The notes: a model not told the origin generated them from the sequence alone. Counted from the stretch's first letter, positions 22,639 to 36,396 are shown. The stretch: 64,000 bases of DNA from Linanthus parryae (GCA_023055425.1 JALGPY010000004.1:63201718-63265717), one strand, 5' to 3'. A program made the numbers and translations.

Positions 22639-23235
22639 GTCACTAGGGTTCTAAACTCGTGACCTCTAGACGCGAAAAAAAAGTCACTAGAGTGTTTTAA
22701 ACTCGTGACATTGAGGACGCGCAATTAAAACAATTACGCTTGAGCAAGGGATCCTATTAGACTTTTATCATTTGTCACTAAAGTTCTTACTCGTGACTTC
22801 AAGGATGTAAAAAAAAAAATTAAGTCACTAGAGTGTTTTCAACTCGTGACCTTGAGGACGCGCGCAATTACGCATGAGCATGAACCTATTTGGTGCACAA
22901 TATAGAGCCCTATCATTGCCATCTCATATACATGGTCTTGCTTGTTATATAATGTGCGGCTGTTTTTATTATTTATTTATATGAAGAAAAGAGCAAGAAG
23001 TCACTAGAGTTTCTGACTCGTGACATTACCGCTAAGGTGGGACAAGTTTCTTGATGTCCTTTATTAAAACTCTGTGAAAGAAAAAAAAAATCACTGGAGT
23101 TTCAAACTCGTGACTGAGAACTACAACTTTTTCTATTTTATTTTATTTTTAATTTTATTTATTTTTGCAAGTTTACTGGGATTTTTTGTTATTTAAAAAT
23201 AATAATAATATGGCACTAGAGTTTTGAACTCGTGA
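22639..23235 (+). repeat. Array of seven long hairpins in element C leader
   Basis: Seven copies of an imperfect inverted repeat, GTCACTAGAGT ... ACTCGTGAC, lie at 22639-22663, 22683-22709, 22774-22797, 22824-22850, 23000-23024, 23091-23114 and 23213-23235. Most are preceded by an A-rich run and several are followed by TTGAGGACGCGC. On the minus strand the core (GAGTTYRAAAC) resembles a tRNA T-arm, linking them to the units at 21511-22140. Confidence 0.8.
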
Positions 23236-24159
23236 CCTCGAGGCGCTTGCCCGGATAAAACAGCTCGGATAAATATAAAGATGCGGATTTTACCGCTTAA
23301 TGCCGCTTAAAAAGGTTATATTGTTATTGCGTTGTGTTAAAAAAAATGCTCCTAAGCTATTTGTAAGCTTAGTTAAACCATGTTACATGAAGTTATAGAG
23401 CAAATAACAAATATCTATAACCGAAAGTTATCGTGTTTTATATATCTTTCTCCCTAGAGTGAAAACTACATAATTGAATTTGAAGATTCGATTTTAACTC
23501 TTCTCCTCTTGTATTGCTATTTTTGCCATTTTTAAGAAGAAAAGAGGGAACCCCATGAGAGGTTCAACCACACAATCATACATTGGTCCTAAGCTATTCA
23601 TATGCTCATTTGAACCATGTCTTCATATTTTTTTAACTCCTCATTTTATATTGCTATTTTGACTCCTCTTTATGAAAAAAAAAAAATCTACTATGAGGAG
23701 CCTATCATTGACGAATATGAACATCAAAGCAATTGTTATTGCTTATACCTTTTATCCATAACATGCAATTATGGAAGAAGAAAAAAGACTATGTATAATA
23801 TAGCACTCATATTTGTTCGATTTTATTTCATTCTCAATAATTCTAAAAAAAAATAATGGCATTGAATCTCAGGAGTGGATGATTGATTTTATGCTCGACT
23901 TGATTCCTTAAAGTCAATAGCGAGTCGTCCCCTGAAACGAATCCTATAAATTATATGTTGAAACAATCTGCACAGTCACAGACTTAGTTGCGATTTTTGT
24001 ATGGTCTTGGTACCATGAGAATCCCATATTGATCCCCTATAATACCCTTTGTAGTAAAATACTGCATAAAAAACAGGAGGAGAAAAATAAATGTGCAAAT
24101 AAGCAACCCCTTAAGTGGTCATGATCGCGTACTTGTCATACGCCGATATGCTTTTGCTC

Positions 24160-24300
24160 ATATCTATGCAATCTTTTGGTTGAGTGATTCAAGATCCTCC
24201 CAATATCTATGTAATTTTGTGGTTGAAGTGATTCAAGATCCTCCCAATATCTATGCAATTTCTTTGGTTGAGTGATTTAAGATCCTCCCAACTCCTTGGA
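24160..24300 (+). repeat. Short tandem repeat in element C
   Basis: Three copies of a ~55-base unit centre on GATTCAAGATCCTCCCAATA and TCTATGCAATTT. No function is evident. Confidence 0.8.
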
Positions 24301-26723
24301 AATCTCAAGCTTCAAATTAAACTTGTCACGCCATTTTTTTGGCAACACAATTTAGATTCTAGATTATTAGTTTCTCAAATTAAGAATTCTTCAAAGAAGT
24401 TATTCGAGAAAGATCCTTGAATGAAATACGTTTTTATAGAACTATTACATATAATTTGAAGGTATATAATACTGTGAAGTTGCATATTTTTTGAAGAAAT
24501 ATTTATTTCTCTTGTCTATTAATTCTAGAGAAATCCTACAGAATGCAGTTTATTAGTACAAAGGTTAGCTTCTTCAATTTACTTTGTCTACATCTTAATT
24601 TTTTTTCTTGAAAGTAATGAAGCCTCAATTTCTTCGTGGCTCACAAAAGCGAAAAAATAAGAAAATGCATAAGCCCCCTTGTGTGCTTATTGACATCATA
24701 CTTCATACTCAAAGTTATGAAATATTTGTGTTTATGAAAAGGTACCTTAAAAGAGGTAACCTACATTTGTCGAACCTGAAGTTTTGACAATTGAAAAAAT
24801 AAAAACTCTATTCAAGGATGTACATGAGACCTTTTAAGGCTCACAACGGAAGCTTTTTAGCACCGTATGTTTCATGAAACACAAATGATCTCCTTAAATA
24901 TTGAGGTCCAAAGTAATAAAACTATTTCAGTTTTATACTTGAATTTATAAAAATGCCAAGTGGTTTTGTATAATTACAAGTAAATGACATTCTCCGTAGA
25001 TAATTTCTTCTTAAAATGGCTTTATGCATTGCATCGCCTATCCAACGTAGAGAATTGTCAGAAAATAGCTTGATGCATTGCATCGCCCCAACCAACGCCT
25101 ACTTCATGCGTTCTGATTCCATATCAAACCTCACTGAACATCAAAAATTTATTATTCATCCCCTAAATTGGCTTGGATGTTGTCAATCTCACATTTGAAA
25201 AATGTGCATATCTTATTTCGAGCACCTAGAAGACATATTGTCTCTAGAAGAGATCAATGGTTTTTGACATGAACTCGTGAAGAAATTTCAAGATTGACAT
25301 TGTCACCATTGACATCACTAAAAGTGATTGGTTGCTTGAATAATTTATGTAAGGCTTCAAATAGTCTTCGTTAGATTGACCATATATGCACTTCTTAGGA
25401 ATTGTGCAAACTATCCATTCAGATGAATCTTTAATGAGTTATTTTTATATATTTACATGCTCTATGCTCATTATCTATCTCATTTGAACCCTTTTAAAGG
25501 ATGAGCATGAGATTGGTGTATTCTCATAAGTGCAACTCCTATCCCAATGAGGATAGTATTTTAGAGTTCTTGAGAACTACAAATTTGAATTATGAGAAAT
25601 TCAATCTCCCAAGGAGACACATTCTCGCCTAGATTTTTTTGGCTCGAGTATCTAAATATGCCAAAAGTATATTTGAATGACATTGATCATATAGTTCATG
25701 TCCTGAGGGGGAGGATATACCCTATTACAAGACATGAATTTTAATTTAGATGTCTTATTCAAACTTGATCCAAATGTTCTTATAAATTATGAGATTTGTG
25801 AAAGCACGTAAATGTTGCTTATGCAACTACAAATATCCTATGTAAGGATCATGACCTTGTTAGTTCCAATTCTATAGAAATTGAGAACACAAGAGAATCA
25901 TCAATGAATATCTAACCAGCGGTGAGAAATCAATACCCTTAAAGAGGCAACAATTCATGTAGAAGTTAAGATTTTACCTACATTGGAGTTTATTCATATG
26001 ATCGTTGATGATATTACTTTTAAAGCGCTTGAAATCATATGATTTCCTTAAACCACTATAAGTGGTAATGTGTTGATTATTTACTGGCCAAAATCAAAGT
26101 CAACACTCGTGTATACACGAGCTCTGCAGCTAATGCATTGAGCATATATATGAAAGTACTTCGAAGTGCTTTAGATTTCTCTAGCATCCTTGTTCATGTA
26201 GAACAATATATTTAAGTGTCCGCACCCTAATGGTTGAATGCGTGAGACTATTGAAAGAGATGTGTGCTATATTGTCATTGATGACCAAATGATAGCAATA
26301 TATCTCATGGTTATAATTATAGTTATAACCCAAAAATCCTCTATTTTGATAAGAGTGATTATGATATTTCCTTTAGTCTAGAAGACTACGAATATAAAAG
26401 TAACTAGTTACACAAAATGATCGTAAGAATCACTATATGTGAAATCCATGGAGGCTATTGCCCATGAGATATACTTTTTTGCTAAAGCAAATCGAAGATA
26501 CACACTCGCGAGTAGTTTATGTGCATATGCATATTATTTAGTATGACGAATGTCTCATGAGTATATAACATGTCATACTTATTAACTGATAATTTTTATT
26601 ACTATCTTGAATGATCATGTTGCATCATATTATGTTAGACATTATGTATTTCTCATAAATTCAGTTTCAGGTATGAAGTGTGACATCTAGATGATGCAAA
26701 GAGGGGGAGATTAAATTACAAGG

Positions 26724-26912
26724 CGATGTACTCTTTTTCTTTAGCCGAGGTTTTTATCCCACAGGGTTTTTCCAAGCAAGGTTTTAATGAGGCATGCAGC
26801 CATGAATGAGTTGAACACTACACCAAATCTCCACTCACAAGATGCACTCTTTTCCTTCATCAGAGCTTTTGTCCCCCAGGATTTTGCTTGACAAGGTTTT
26901 AACGAGGCATCG
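26724..26912 (+). repeat. Duplicated 3' module of element C
   Basis: Two diverged copies (about 26726-26795 and 26842-26910) run GTACTCTTTTTCTTTAGCCG, then TCCCACAGGGTTTTTCC, then AAGGTTTTAATGAGGCA. This is the reverse complement of the modules in B and D, as expected from the opposite orientation. Confidence 0.85.
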
Positions 26913-26936
26913 TATTAGTGAATATTCAAGGGGGAG

Positions 26937-27112
26937 TGTTATGAAATATATATAATTGATATGATGAATATTCACAGAATATTGTACTACCATGCATAGA
27001 TGATACTGATTGACCCCCACACCCTATATAAAGGGTGGTTTGGTGGAGAATAATACTAACTTGATATTCCTCCCTACATTGTTCTATCTTCTCTACTCTT
27101 GAGTTTACAACA
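26937..27112 (+). repeat. 3' LTR of element C
   Basis: It is the partner of 21005-21182 and lies directly after AAGGGGGAG. Confidence 0.9.
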
Positions 27113-27117
27113 TTAAC

Positions 27118-29087
27118 TATATAGTTAGTTTGAAAAAAAAAAAGCAAACGGCATCATGCATTCCTATTTTAACCTCGAGTATGAGACGATTTCAAAAAAA
27201 AAAAACTCAAGTATGAGACAGCAGGTTTACATTGAAATTTTCTCGCTGCATCAAACTTACTTTTGTAGGTGATGGTTTAATAATTCTCTCGTATATTTGT
27301 TAATTGTATAGCATAAAAAATGTACATAAGAAAATTAAGAAGGGGAATTATAACTACTATTTACTCCGTAACGCCTCTTTCTCTACCGTTCGATTTTTGC
27401 TACTACTCTTTGGGTCTTTGGGTCACTTGGACCCGGTGATCTGATTAGCAAAACTATTCAATATTTTGATAATTTTTTCAACCATGAAAAACTTATCAAA
27501 AAATGGTATCGTTTTGCTAGCCAAATAATCATGATAATCTTTTTCTCTGTCTTTAGATTTTCTCATTTATTTCACAGATCTATGTTTACGGTCTGACAAG
27601 ATCAAAGTTTAAAACCCAAAATGGCCCCTCAAGCAGTTGTCGATTTTTTAAATCACTCTACTCTTAGACTAGAATAATACCTTATTTCAAAACTTTGCAA
27701 GTTTCCGTGTTTTGATCGATTCAGGTAGAGAAGAAACTTCAAGCCCCATTGAAACTAAAAGGGGGAGAGAGCACATGCGCAGACAGTAAACCACACAAGT
27801 ACGAGTGTGTCTGCTCCTATACATCCTCAATTCGCGACACTACGCAATACATCGGAAGACTACAATCGTAGAGCCAATTGGAACGGTTCTTGTACGACAA
27901 CTCAATTGATCGAATGATTGAAAAATCTTAAAGTTAAGTTTTATATTAATTAAAAGAACTGCGTAATATGAAGTAGAAGCAGTAGTATAACTGAAACATA
28001 GAACTAATATAGTTTTTATAACAGTTATACGAAAAGTAAAAGACATGGGACGCGAAATTTTTACCGTGGTTAAACCTTCACTATGTCCTCCACCTGAGAA
28101 GGACAGTTAGGAGTAAAACCCATCTGCTAGCATCAACTAGTTCAAGAGTACTATATTTCTCGAAATGTCATATACAAGATTTATCGCGAGTTATCACACC
28201 TGATCAACTATTATCATTATACATCTATCTCCATAGTTCCCGCAATACCTCGGGTAGCACCCCAGACCTTGGAAATTCAAGTCTCGCTTGAATCGAGTCA
28301 GCTTTAGCACACTAACTCCTCGAGCTACCGACCTAAATATATTGTGCACCCCCTACAAGTGTGTACCTGGGACCTTTCCTCCTGTAGTTCGTCAAGTGAA
28401 CAACTCTATATCTGTTTAATTCGTGAGTGGACAATTCTGTAAGAAAGATAAGATATGCACGTGTAGGACAGGAGACTCTATAAAATGCTAACGAATCCTA
28501 GACCTAACAGATACATAGAGACAAATACTATGGTTGACTCTACACGTCCCAAAGAGGGAAAATAACCTGGAATCTGGCAGTATCAAAGTAAAGTGGTTCA
28601 GGATAACATACCAGGAGACTAACTAGACTCTATGATCGTTCTGATAGAGAAATCCTAGTATTTAGATTCTCTGAGATATCTGTAAAGAAGAGATAGTCTA
28701 AAACAGATATCTGGCGCAAGACGAAACTAGCATAATCAAATAACTTGGTCAGTCTAAACAATAAATCGATTCAAGATGCGGGTAAACTGACAGAAGATTG
28801 TTCTAGATCACTAGAAGAGGATTGATCTAGAGACTCAATTAAAACAATATCATAAGTACCTAGAAAGATCCTAGAATATTTCACAAAAACTTCTGACGAA
28901 AAATCGAATATGAGGGAAGCTGAAGCGTCGTTGCAGGAGGCTTGAAAGTCGAACTAACAGTCAGAGAAAGCTGAATCGTCGGCCTAAAGCTGTCCTCTAC
29001 TAATGGTCGAACCTATGAAAAGCTTTCTCTCATGTGTATGGGATGATAACCTAATTCTTTCATCTTACAAATTAATTTTCTCTCAAC
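27118..29087. other. Unassigned AT-rich DNA
   Basis: No coding, RNA or LTR pair was recognised. Style and composition resemble the DNA at 56990-59300, on the other side of the large nested element, consistent with one interrupted region. Confidence 0.3.
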
Positions 29088-29092
29088 TCTAG

Positions 29093-30226
29093 TGACACGT
29101 TCCAACCACAAGTGTATGGCCGTCAGCGCAGGAATAATCGGAGAAGTCCGGTTTGTCTGACCTAAGGGACATGTCGTGAACTAATTATAACTATCAACTT
29201 TGTGTGGGCAAGCATTAGAGATTGTTTTACTAAACTACAAATTTAAATAACAAATTAACTATTAAAATTTATATTAATATGAGGGACAAGTATTAGGATT
29301 TCTCTAGGATCACTAGGTATCACCGTTAAGGAATTACGCTTTGAAAAACAGATGATGATCCAGTTTTCCAAACGAGCAATAATACTCACCGAGTTACCAA
29401 GCAAGCTTTCTATGCCTAGGTTAGATTAACACCGAGTTACTGAGTTCTAATTATCCCTAAATATATATTAACGTAAAATTCTACTCTATGTTCTCAATTA
29501 ATTTGGTCGATCAACTAAGTGTTCAATTCAACTATCCGGGAAATTTGCTCCTTTCACTAACATATTACCTATGATCTTCATATTTATGGCCAAAGGTAAA
29601 AAGATAAAATAAGAAAATGAATTAAACATAGCAAGTTGTTCATATATTAAGTTCAATATAAACGTGAATCGAATCAATAATTCGCCAAAACGACTTTAAG
29701 CCCTAGCTATCATTGAGAAATCCCGATAGTTAACTTAGCTATTGTGATACATGATCAACGTCAAAAACAAAGAAATACAAGAGAATCAGAGATCAAATGA
29801 ATGATTCCGAGCTCCAAGCGTTCTCTATTGGCTTGGGAGCCTTCCTTCCTCTTTCTCTTGTAGCCTCCTCTGCCTCTAGGTCCTAAATTCGTGATATGTA
29901 AGCCTCGGAACGATTTTCTAACTATTTTGGCCGAAATTTTAATTTAGCCCCTCGAGTTTATAATTCTCGATTCTTAAGCTGATCTAGCGCGGGCCTTTTC
30001 TCCTTCATACGGACTCCGTTTTGGGCCTATCTTATATCGTTCGAAAGCCCTGAATGTCTACTTTCTAATGGCATAGTTCTTGCTCCAAAATTCTCTCTGT
30101 TGCTCCAGATATATGCCGAATAATGAAGACCGGTCAAGTACACTTGTCCAACTCTTCTTCTCTTTTGCGTCTTCTTCGACGGCCATATCTTCCTCGTCCG
30201 GCCTTTGATTGAGCTCTGTGACCTAC
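29093..30226 (-). repeat. Left (3') LTR of the Tat-like element, part 1
   Basis: It begins TGACACGTTCCAACCACAAG, matching 50953 onward, and is interrupted after CCTAC at 30226 by element G. It aligns with 50953-52110 with moderate divergence. Confidence 0.88.
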
Positions 30227-32490
30227 TGTAACACCCCTATTTCTCAAGCGAGCTCTAAGTGCAATATCAAGACTTTGGGGGCAATTTTGTAAATATTTTT
30301 GTCACGGCTTTAAAGTTGGAAATTCGGAGTGGTTGCAATATTTGGGAGTCGTTAGAATGATTTTGGAGCACTAGATATGTTCGAGGTGGTTGTGCAATTA
30401 TCTGAAATTAAATAGAAGCTCTAATTCTAGTTTATACAGTAAAGTTTGAAAAACTACACTTTCACCCCCCCCTAGCATGTAGGACACTTGTCAAACCACT
30501 CTTGACACCTACTAGATGAAGAGTCAACACCTACAAATGCTCTCCTCACCAGCAATCTGGAAAAAAAAAAAAAAATCTCTCTCTCTCTCATCCATAATCT
30601 TCTTCTTCTTCTTCCCTCAAGAACAACCACCACCAACACCACCATGAAACCACCATCACCGCGCCACCTCCTTCAGAGCTGCTGCAGCTCAAGAATCCCC
30701 TCGGTATAAGGATCAAAACGCCCAAAGTAATTCGAAGTTTGGTGAAGGGACGAGGGAGATAATCGGGTATGTAGTTGAAGAACCCTAACCCGTAATCAGT
30801 TCAATTCCCCTTCCTCGTTGTAATTCAGCTCTTCTAACTCGTATATTCGTGTTTCTGAGGTTGTGGCGAGCTCAGGGGTGTAGGAATCAAGCCGTGACTC
30901 GTCGATTTTCGTCACAGTTGCCGGAATCTGGGCACCTCGGCCGCCGGCAACCACCATGGACGGGGGAGGCTCGAAAATCTTCCCTCATCACGTTCCCTTC
31001 AGTTCAAACCCTTCCCCTAAGGTCTCTAGATGATTTAGAGCTCACTCCTTGCCTAGTAATCGCCTGAAGCCCGTGGCACAGAGCGGTACACCGCCGGAAG
31101 CACCTCACGTCGCCGGCGAACCGCCATGGACGGCGAAGCTTGGTCGTTGTGCTCGTACCAAGAGGCGTATTATTTCGTGTTGCTGCATTTACTGTGAGAC
31201 TCGGAGACGAGCGTTGTAGGAGTGCTAGCGTTGCTTTGCGCCTTTCATGGCTCAGAGGTAAGTACATATGTACGGCCTTTTCATATCAAAATATGCGTAA
31301 GTGCTTGATGTTTCAAATGAATGTTTGTTATATGAAATAGTATGAGAATGCATGTTTTCCACTCGAAAGTTGTTAAACTATTTTATTCATCTCCTTTGAG
31401 AACTCTCCGAAATTACTTGTGAATTGTTGACATCCTGATTCTAGTTATGTGAAAGAGAAGAAATAAAATACCTCTAATAGACTTAGGACAATGTACAGAG
31501 TACTGTTATTAATGGGAGGCGTCAAGCGATCCTCTATTTTCGTATGGCTAAGACCATTGAAGCAATGCTTCTTATTATTGGATAGAACGTTAATGTTCAA
31601 AAATCCGCCCCCGATGAGCCAAAATGTATCAAGATATTGAGGCCAAGGGATTTATAGAGCTATAGAGTGCTACTTATACTTGTAAGGGTCACTACGGTAT
31701 AGGGGTGTCGACACTTAAGGCCTTTTAGCTAATGTTATGAGCGGGGTTGACGAATGGGCTCCCTTAACGCTCGGGTGAAATAGGGTTTGATAGACCCTAG
31801 AAGGAACCCTTAGTGGTTATTTCGTGATCCCTCTGTCTACATCGATCCTGCTGGTGGCTCTTGACACGCCTCAGCTAAATTAAACTGTTGATTGAAGTCG
31901 AAATTAAAAATTGACTACTTATTAATGTTATTCGTGGCTCTTGATATGCCCTAATCGATTGAAATGAATTGTAAATCTTGGCTACTCATGAACTACTATC
32001 GTTATCAGTTCAAATAAACTTGTTTACTCTGGATATTTTACCAACTACTCGTGGTTTCTCAATGTTAATAAATTGAGAGATTTTGGTTACTCGGTTACTT
32101 CAAGTTGATCCAAATTCTCCAATATGATAGTTTTACTGTTTAAATCTTCTAATTTGTTTCAACTCATGCTTCCGTGCCGCTCATTGCTTTACATGTCGTA
32201 GTATGTATTTACTCAGTTTTTACTGATTATTTCTTCAAAACTGCGTCGGCATTTGCCATTTTAAAACCGCAGGTCATCAATCTAGTTTGGGGAATGGGAA
32301 CGCGGATCGAGACGAAGAAGCTTAGCTTAAGTTAGATCACTTAGTAGATCACACACGATTTGTTTTAGATTGTACTTATTAACGAAATTTGTTATGTACT
32401 TAAACCGAAATGTAAATTTAATAGTTAATAATCTACTCTTGGTCATCGATTGTCACGTTAACCCTGAACCGAGATCCCGGGTATGTTACA
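30227..32490 (+). repeat. 5' LTR of element G
   Basis: It is nearly identical to 33722-35978. It contains a CT run, a (CTT)n stretch, small open frames repeated in both copies without protein signatures, and a ~140-base core shared with the relic at 8545-8680. Confidence 0.93.
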
Positions 32491-33721
32491 GATGGTATCA
32501 GAGCATCGGTTCTCCGGTTAAAGTGACTTTTCGATTTCCATTAGTAGAGAATAAGAAAGATAAAACGTTTTCAAAATTTAAAATTGATTAGGATAACCCA
32601 ATTTGGCAATAAGAAGTAAACAAGCCGTCGGGGATTTTGGGAACTTACGTATTATGAAACTCGACTTGTACCGTATATGTTGATTAAATATTAATGACTA
32701 TTTGAGATTTTCATGAAAAGTCTACTTGCCTATTTACAGGCGCAATATTTATGTGACATGCCTAATTATATCAAATTGTTTGTCGTAGTTGTGTGATGCG
32801 TATCTTTGACTCTTTATTTTTGTAAGTAATTTCTCGACGAGAGAGTAACGACGTTGTGACTTAGAAAACCCCGAGACCATTCTTTCGCACCTACGAGTGA
32901 CGAACTTTAAAACATTAGTTTGACTTTGGTTTATTTTGAGCTAAATTTAACTTGGTTCTTTCCAAAATTAGAAAGTTTTTGACAAAAAAAAAATTTGGTT
33001 TCTGAAAAATTATTGACGTTTCAAGCTACCAAATGCCAAGTGATATGGACCACTTTGTTTATCAGTCCGCTGGCGCGACTCTTAGTACGACGGTACTATA
33101 AGTAGTACCCGCTGTGTAGACTAAGTTGGAACATTTGAAGCACATGCGAGTTGTGTTAGAAAGGCACGTTGTGTGACGACACATAGTGTTCTTTCTCCCT
33201 CGTATGCGTGGAACACTTTAGGTGATTGGTTTATCTAACCCTATAGAGGTAAGACAACATCTTTAACTCGTATAATTCAGGCAAAATGACATATTAGTCT
33301 TGATAAAAGTATTTCTCTAAAAAGTTTCGAGATTTGTATAAATTCTAGCAGATTTTTGAGTCATTTCTAAAATTGAGAACTTGTATGTTGTTATTGAACT
33401 TTCAAAATCTTGTTTCGAACTTTTACCTGTACTAATCATATACGAAACCCAATTGTGGTGCGAGTCTAGGCTGGATAGCAGTATAGACCCCGCCATGCGG
33501 AGAGCGAGAACGAGAAATTTCGTTTAGTTAAGGTGTTTCAAGTTGACCATCTAAGGAAGCCATCTTTTGGGAGAAGAACACTCGACGAGAGCGGTTTATG
33601 TGCTTGTCTGGCTAAGTCAAATAGACTGAGTCACTGTGCTACATTTCATGTGCATTTCATGTATGAGGGTAAGTATAGTATGAGATCTTCGGGGACGAAG
33701 ATTTTTTTAAGGTGGGTAGAT
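32491..33721 (+). other. Internal region of element G
   Basis: It starts with the primer site and ends with a decayed pol C-terminus (33533-33720: FQVDHLRKPSFGRR and SSGTKIFLRWVDC). No other protein motif is visible. Confidence 0.8.
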
Positions 33722-35978
33722 TGTAACACCCCTATTTCTCAAGCGAGCTCTAAGTGCAATATCAAGACTTTGGGGGCAATTTTGTAAATATTTTTGTCAC
33801 GGCTTTAAAGTTGGAACTTCGGAGTGGTTGCAATATTTGGGAGTCGTTAGAATGATTTTGGAGCACTAGAGATGTTCGGGGTGGTTGTGCAATTATCTGA
33901 AATTAAATAGAAGCTCTAATTCTAGTTTATACACTAAAGTTTGAAAAACTACACTTTCACCCCCCTAGCATGTAGGACACTTGTCAAACCACTCTTGACA
34001 CCTACTAGATGAAGAGTCAACACCTACAAATTCTCTCCTCACCAGCAATCTGGAAAAAAAAAATCTCTCTCTCTCTCATCCATAATCTTCTTCTTCTTCT
34101 TCCCTCAAGAACAACCACCACCAACACCACCATGAAACCACCATCACCGCGCCACCTCCTTCAGAGCTGCTGCAGCTCAAGAATCCCCTCGGTATAAGGA
34201 TCAAAACGCCCAAAGTAATTCGAAGTTTGGTGAAGGGACGAGGGAGATAATCGGGTATGTAGTTGAAGAACCCTAACCCGTAATCAGTTCAATTCCCCTT
34301 CCTCGTTGTAATTCAGCTCTTCTAACTCGTATATTCGTGTTTCTGAGGTTGTGGCGAGCTCAGGGGTGTAGGAATCAAGCCGTGACTCGTCGATTTTCGT
34401 CACAGTCGCCGGAATCTGGGCACCTCGGCCGCCGGCAACCACCATGGACGGGGGAGGCTCGAAAATCTTCCCTCATCACGTTCCCTTCAGTTCAAACCCT
34501 TCCCCTAAGGTCTCTAGATGATTTAGAGCTCACTCCTTGCCTAGTAATCGCCTGAAGCCCGTGGCACAGAGCGGTACACCGCCGGAAGCACCTCACGTCG
34601 CCGGCGAACCGCCATGGACGGCGAAGCTTGGTCGTTGTGCTCGTACCAAGAGGCGTATTATTTCGTGTTGCTGCATTTACTGTGAGACTCGGAGACGAGC
34701 GTTGTAGGAGTGCTAGCGTTGCTTTGCGCCTTTCATGGCTCAGAGGTAAGTACATATGTACGGCCTTTTCATATCAAAATATGCGTAAGTGCTTGATGTT
34801 TCAAATGAATGTTTGTTATATGAAATAGTATGAGAATGCATGTTTTCCACTCGAAAGTTGTTAAACTATTTTATTCATCTCCTTTGAGAACTCTCCGAAA
34901 TTACTTGTGAATTGTTGACATCCTGATTCTAGTTATGTGAAAGAGAAGAAATAAAATACCTCTAATAGACTTAGGATGATGTACAGAGTACTGTTATTAA
35001 TGGGAGGCGTCAAGCGATCCTCCATTTTCGTATGGCTAAGACCATTGAAGCAATGCTTCTTATTATTGGATAGAACGTTAATGTTCAAAAATCCGCCCCC
35101 GATGAGCCAAAATGTATCAAGATATTGAGGCCAAGGGATTTATAGAGCTATAGAGTGCTACTTATACTTGTAAGGGTCACTACGGTATAGGGGTGTCGAC
35201 ACTTAAGGCCTTTTAGCTAATGTTATGAGCGGGGTTGACGAATGGGCTCCCTTAACGCTCGGGTGAAATAGGGTTTGATAGACCCTAGAAGGAACCCTTA
35301 GTGGTTATTTCGTGATCCCTCTGTCTACATCGATCCTGCTGGTGGCTCTTGACACGCCTCAGCTAAATTAAACTGTTGATTGAAGTCGAAATTAAAAATT
35401 GACTACTTATTAATGTTATTTGTGGCTCTTGATATGCCCTAATCGATTGAAATGAATTGTAAATCTTGGCTACTCATGAACTACTATCGTTATCAGTTCA
35501 AATAAACTTGTTTACTCTGGATATTTTACCAACTACTCGTGGTTTCTCAATGTTAATAAATTGAGAGGTTTTGGTTACTCGGTTACTTCAAGTTGATCCA
35601 AATTCTCCAATATGATAGTTTTACTGTTTAAATCTTCTAATTTGTTTCAACTCATGCTTCCGTGCCGCTCATTGCTTTACATGTCGTAGTATGTATTTAC
35701 TCAGTTTTTACTGATTATTTCTTCAAAACTGCGTCGGCATTTGCCATTTTAAAACTGCAGGTCATCAATCAAGTTTGGGGAATGGGAACGCGGATCGAGA
35801 CGAAGAAGCTTAGCTTAAGTTAGATCACTTAGTAGATCACACACGATTTGTTTTAGATTGTACTTATTAACGAAATTTGTTATGTACTTAAACCGAAATG
35901 TAAATTTAATAGTTAATAATCTACTCTTGGTCATCGATTGTCACGTTAACCCTGAACCGAGATCCCGGGTATGTTACA
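33722..35978 (+). repeat. 3' LTR of element G
   Basis: It is the partner of 30227-32490. After TGTTACA the target CCTAC is repeated and the Tat-like LTR resumes at 35984. Confidence 0.93.
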
Positions 35979-35983
35979 CCTAC

Positions 35984-36396
35984 CGTTGGAAATCTCTTTG
36001 AGTCTACTTTCATTTTCCACCAGTTTCACTATAATATACCTTGTAGAACTCAAGATATCATCCAAATAGTAAAGGTTGGTCAATTTTGCTCCTTTAACTT
36101 GTCTTCTCTTCTTTCTCCTTGGCCAGCCCCACGCTTTTCTCATCTTCCGAAACCCGATTCATGCCTCCTAGAAATATTTTAGAGTCATTTCCTATCATGA
36201 CAACTTGAACAAGCATACCAAGCAATTATATGTGACAAATAACATCTAAAAATGCATAGAAACGCCCGGACTAGCAATAAATAACAACAAGCTCATTCTT
36301 CACAAGGATTAGCCTAAAGCTCATTTCAACTCATCGAAATCACACAAAACGAAAGTGTATAAACTAAGAAATATAACTCCAATTAAGGATTTATCA
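35984..36396 (-). repeat. Left (3') LTR of the Tat-like element, part 2
   Basis: It continues the LTR interrupted at 30226, aligns with 52112-52479 plus 56877-56984, and ends TTATCA at 36396. Confidence 0.88.

Larger units (their letters stand above)
21005..27112 (+). mobile_element. Non-autonomous copia-type element C
   Basis: LTRs lie at 21005-21182 and 26937-27112, beginning TGTTATGAAA and ending TTTACAACA, with TTAAC duplicated at 21000-21004 and 27113-27117. The primer site follows as ACACGTTATCAGCACG and the polypurine tract is TTCAAGGGGGAG. These termini match elements B and D. No gag, RT or integrase motif could be read in the 5.7 kb interior on either strand, so it depended on other elements or has decayed fully. 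The leader holds tRNA-like units and long hairpins. A region near 25980-26720 matches the non-coding part of D. Confidence 0.88.
30227..35978 (+). mobile_element. Non-autonomous gypsy element G, long LTRs
   Basis: LTRs of 2264 and 2257 bases flank only 1231 internal bases. A CCTAC duplication is at 30222-30226 and 35979-35983. The LTRs start TGTAACACC and end GTATGTTACA. A TGGTATCAGAGC primer site starts at 32493. The right end of the interior reads CGGGGACGAAGATTTTTTTA, the remnant of the usual gypsy pol end, before the polypurine-like AAGGTGGGTAGA. No gag or pol frame is left. By eye only about a dozen base differences separate the LTRs, so insertion was recent relative to its host element. 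Confidence 0.93.

Noticed and set aside
30849..31340. Frames of 66-87 residues repeated in both LTRs of G
   Set aside because: They lie in LTR sequence, overlap on both strands and show no domain; copies agree only because the LTRs are nearly identical.
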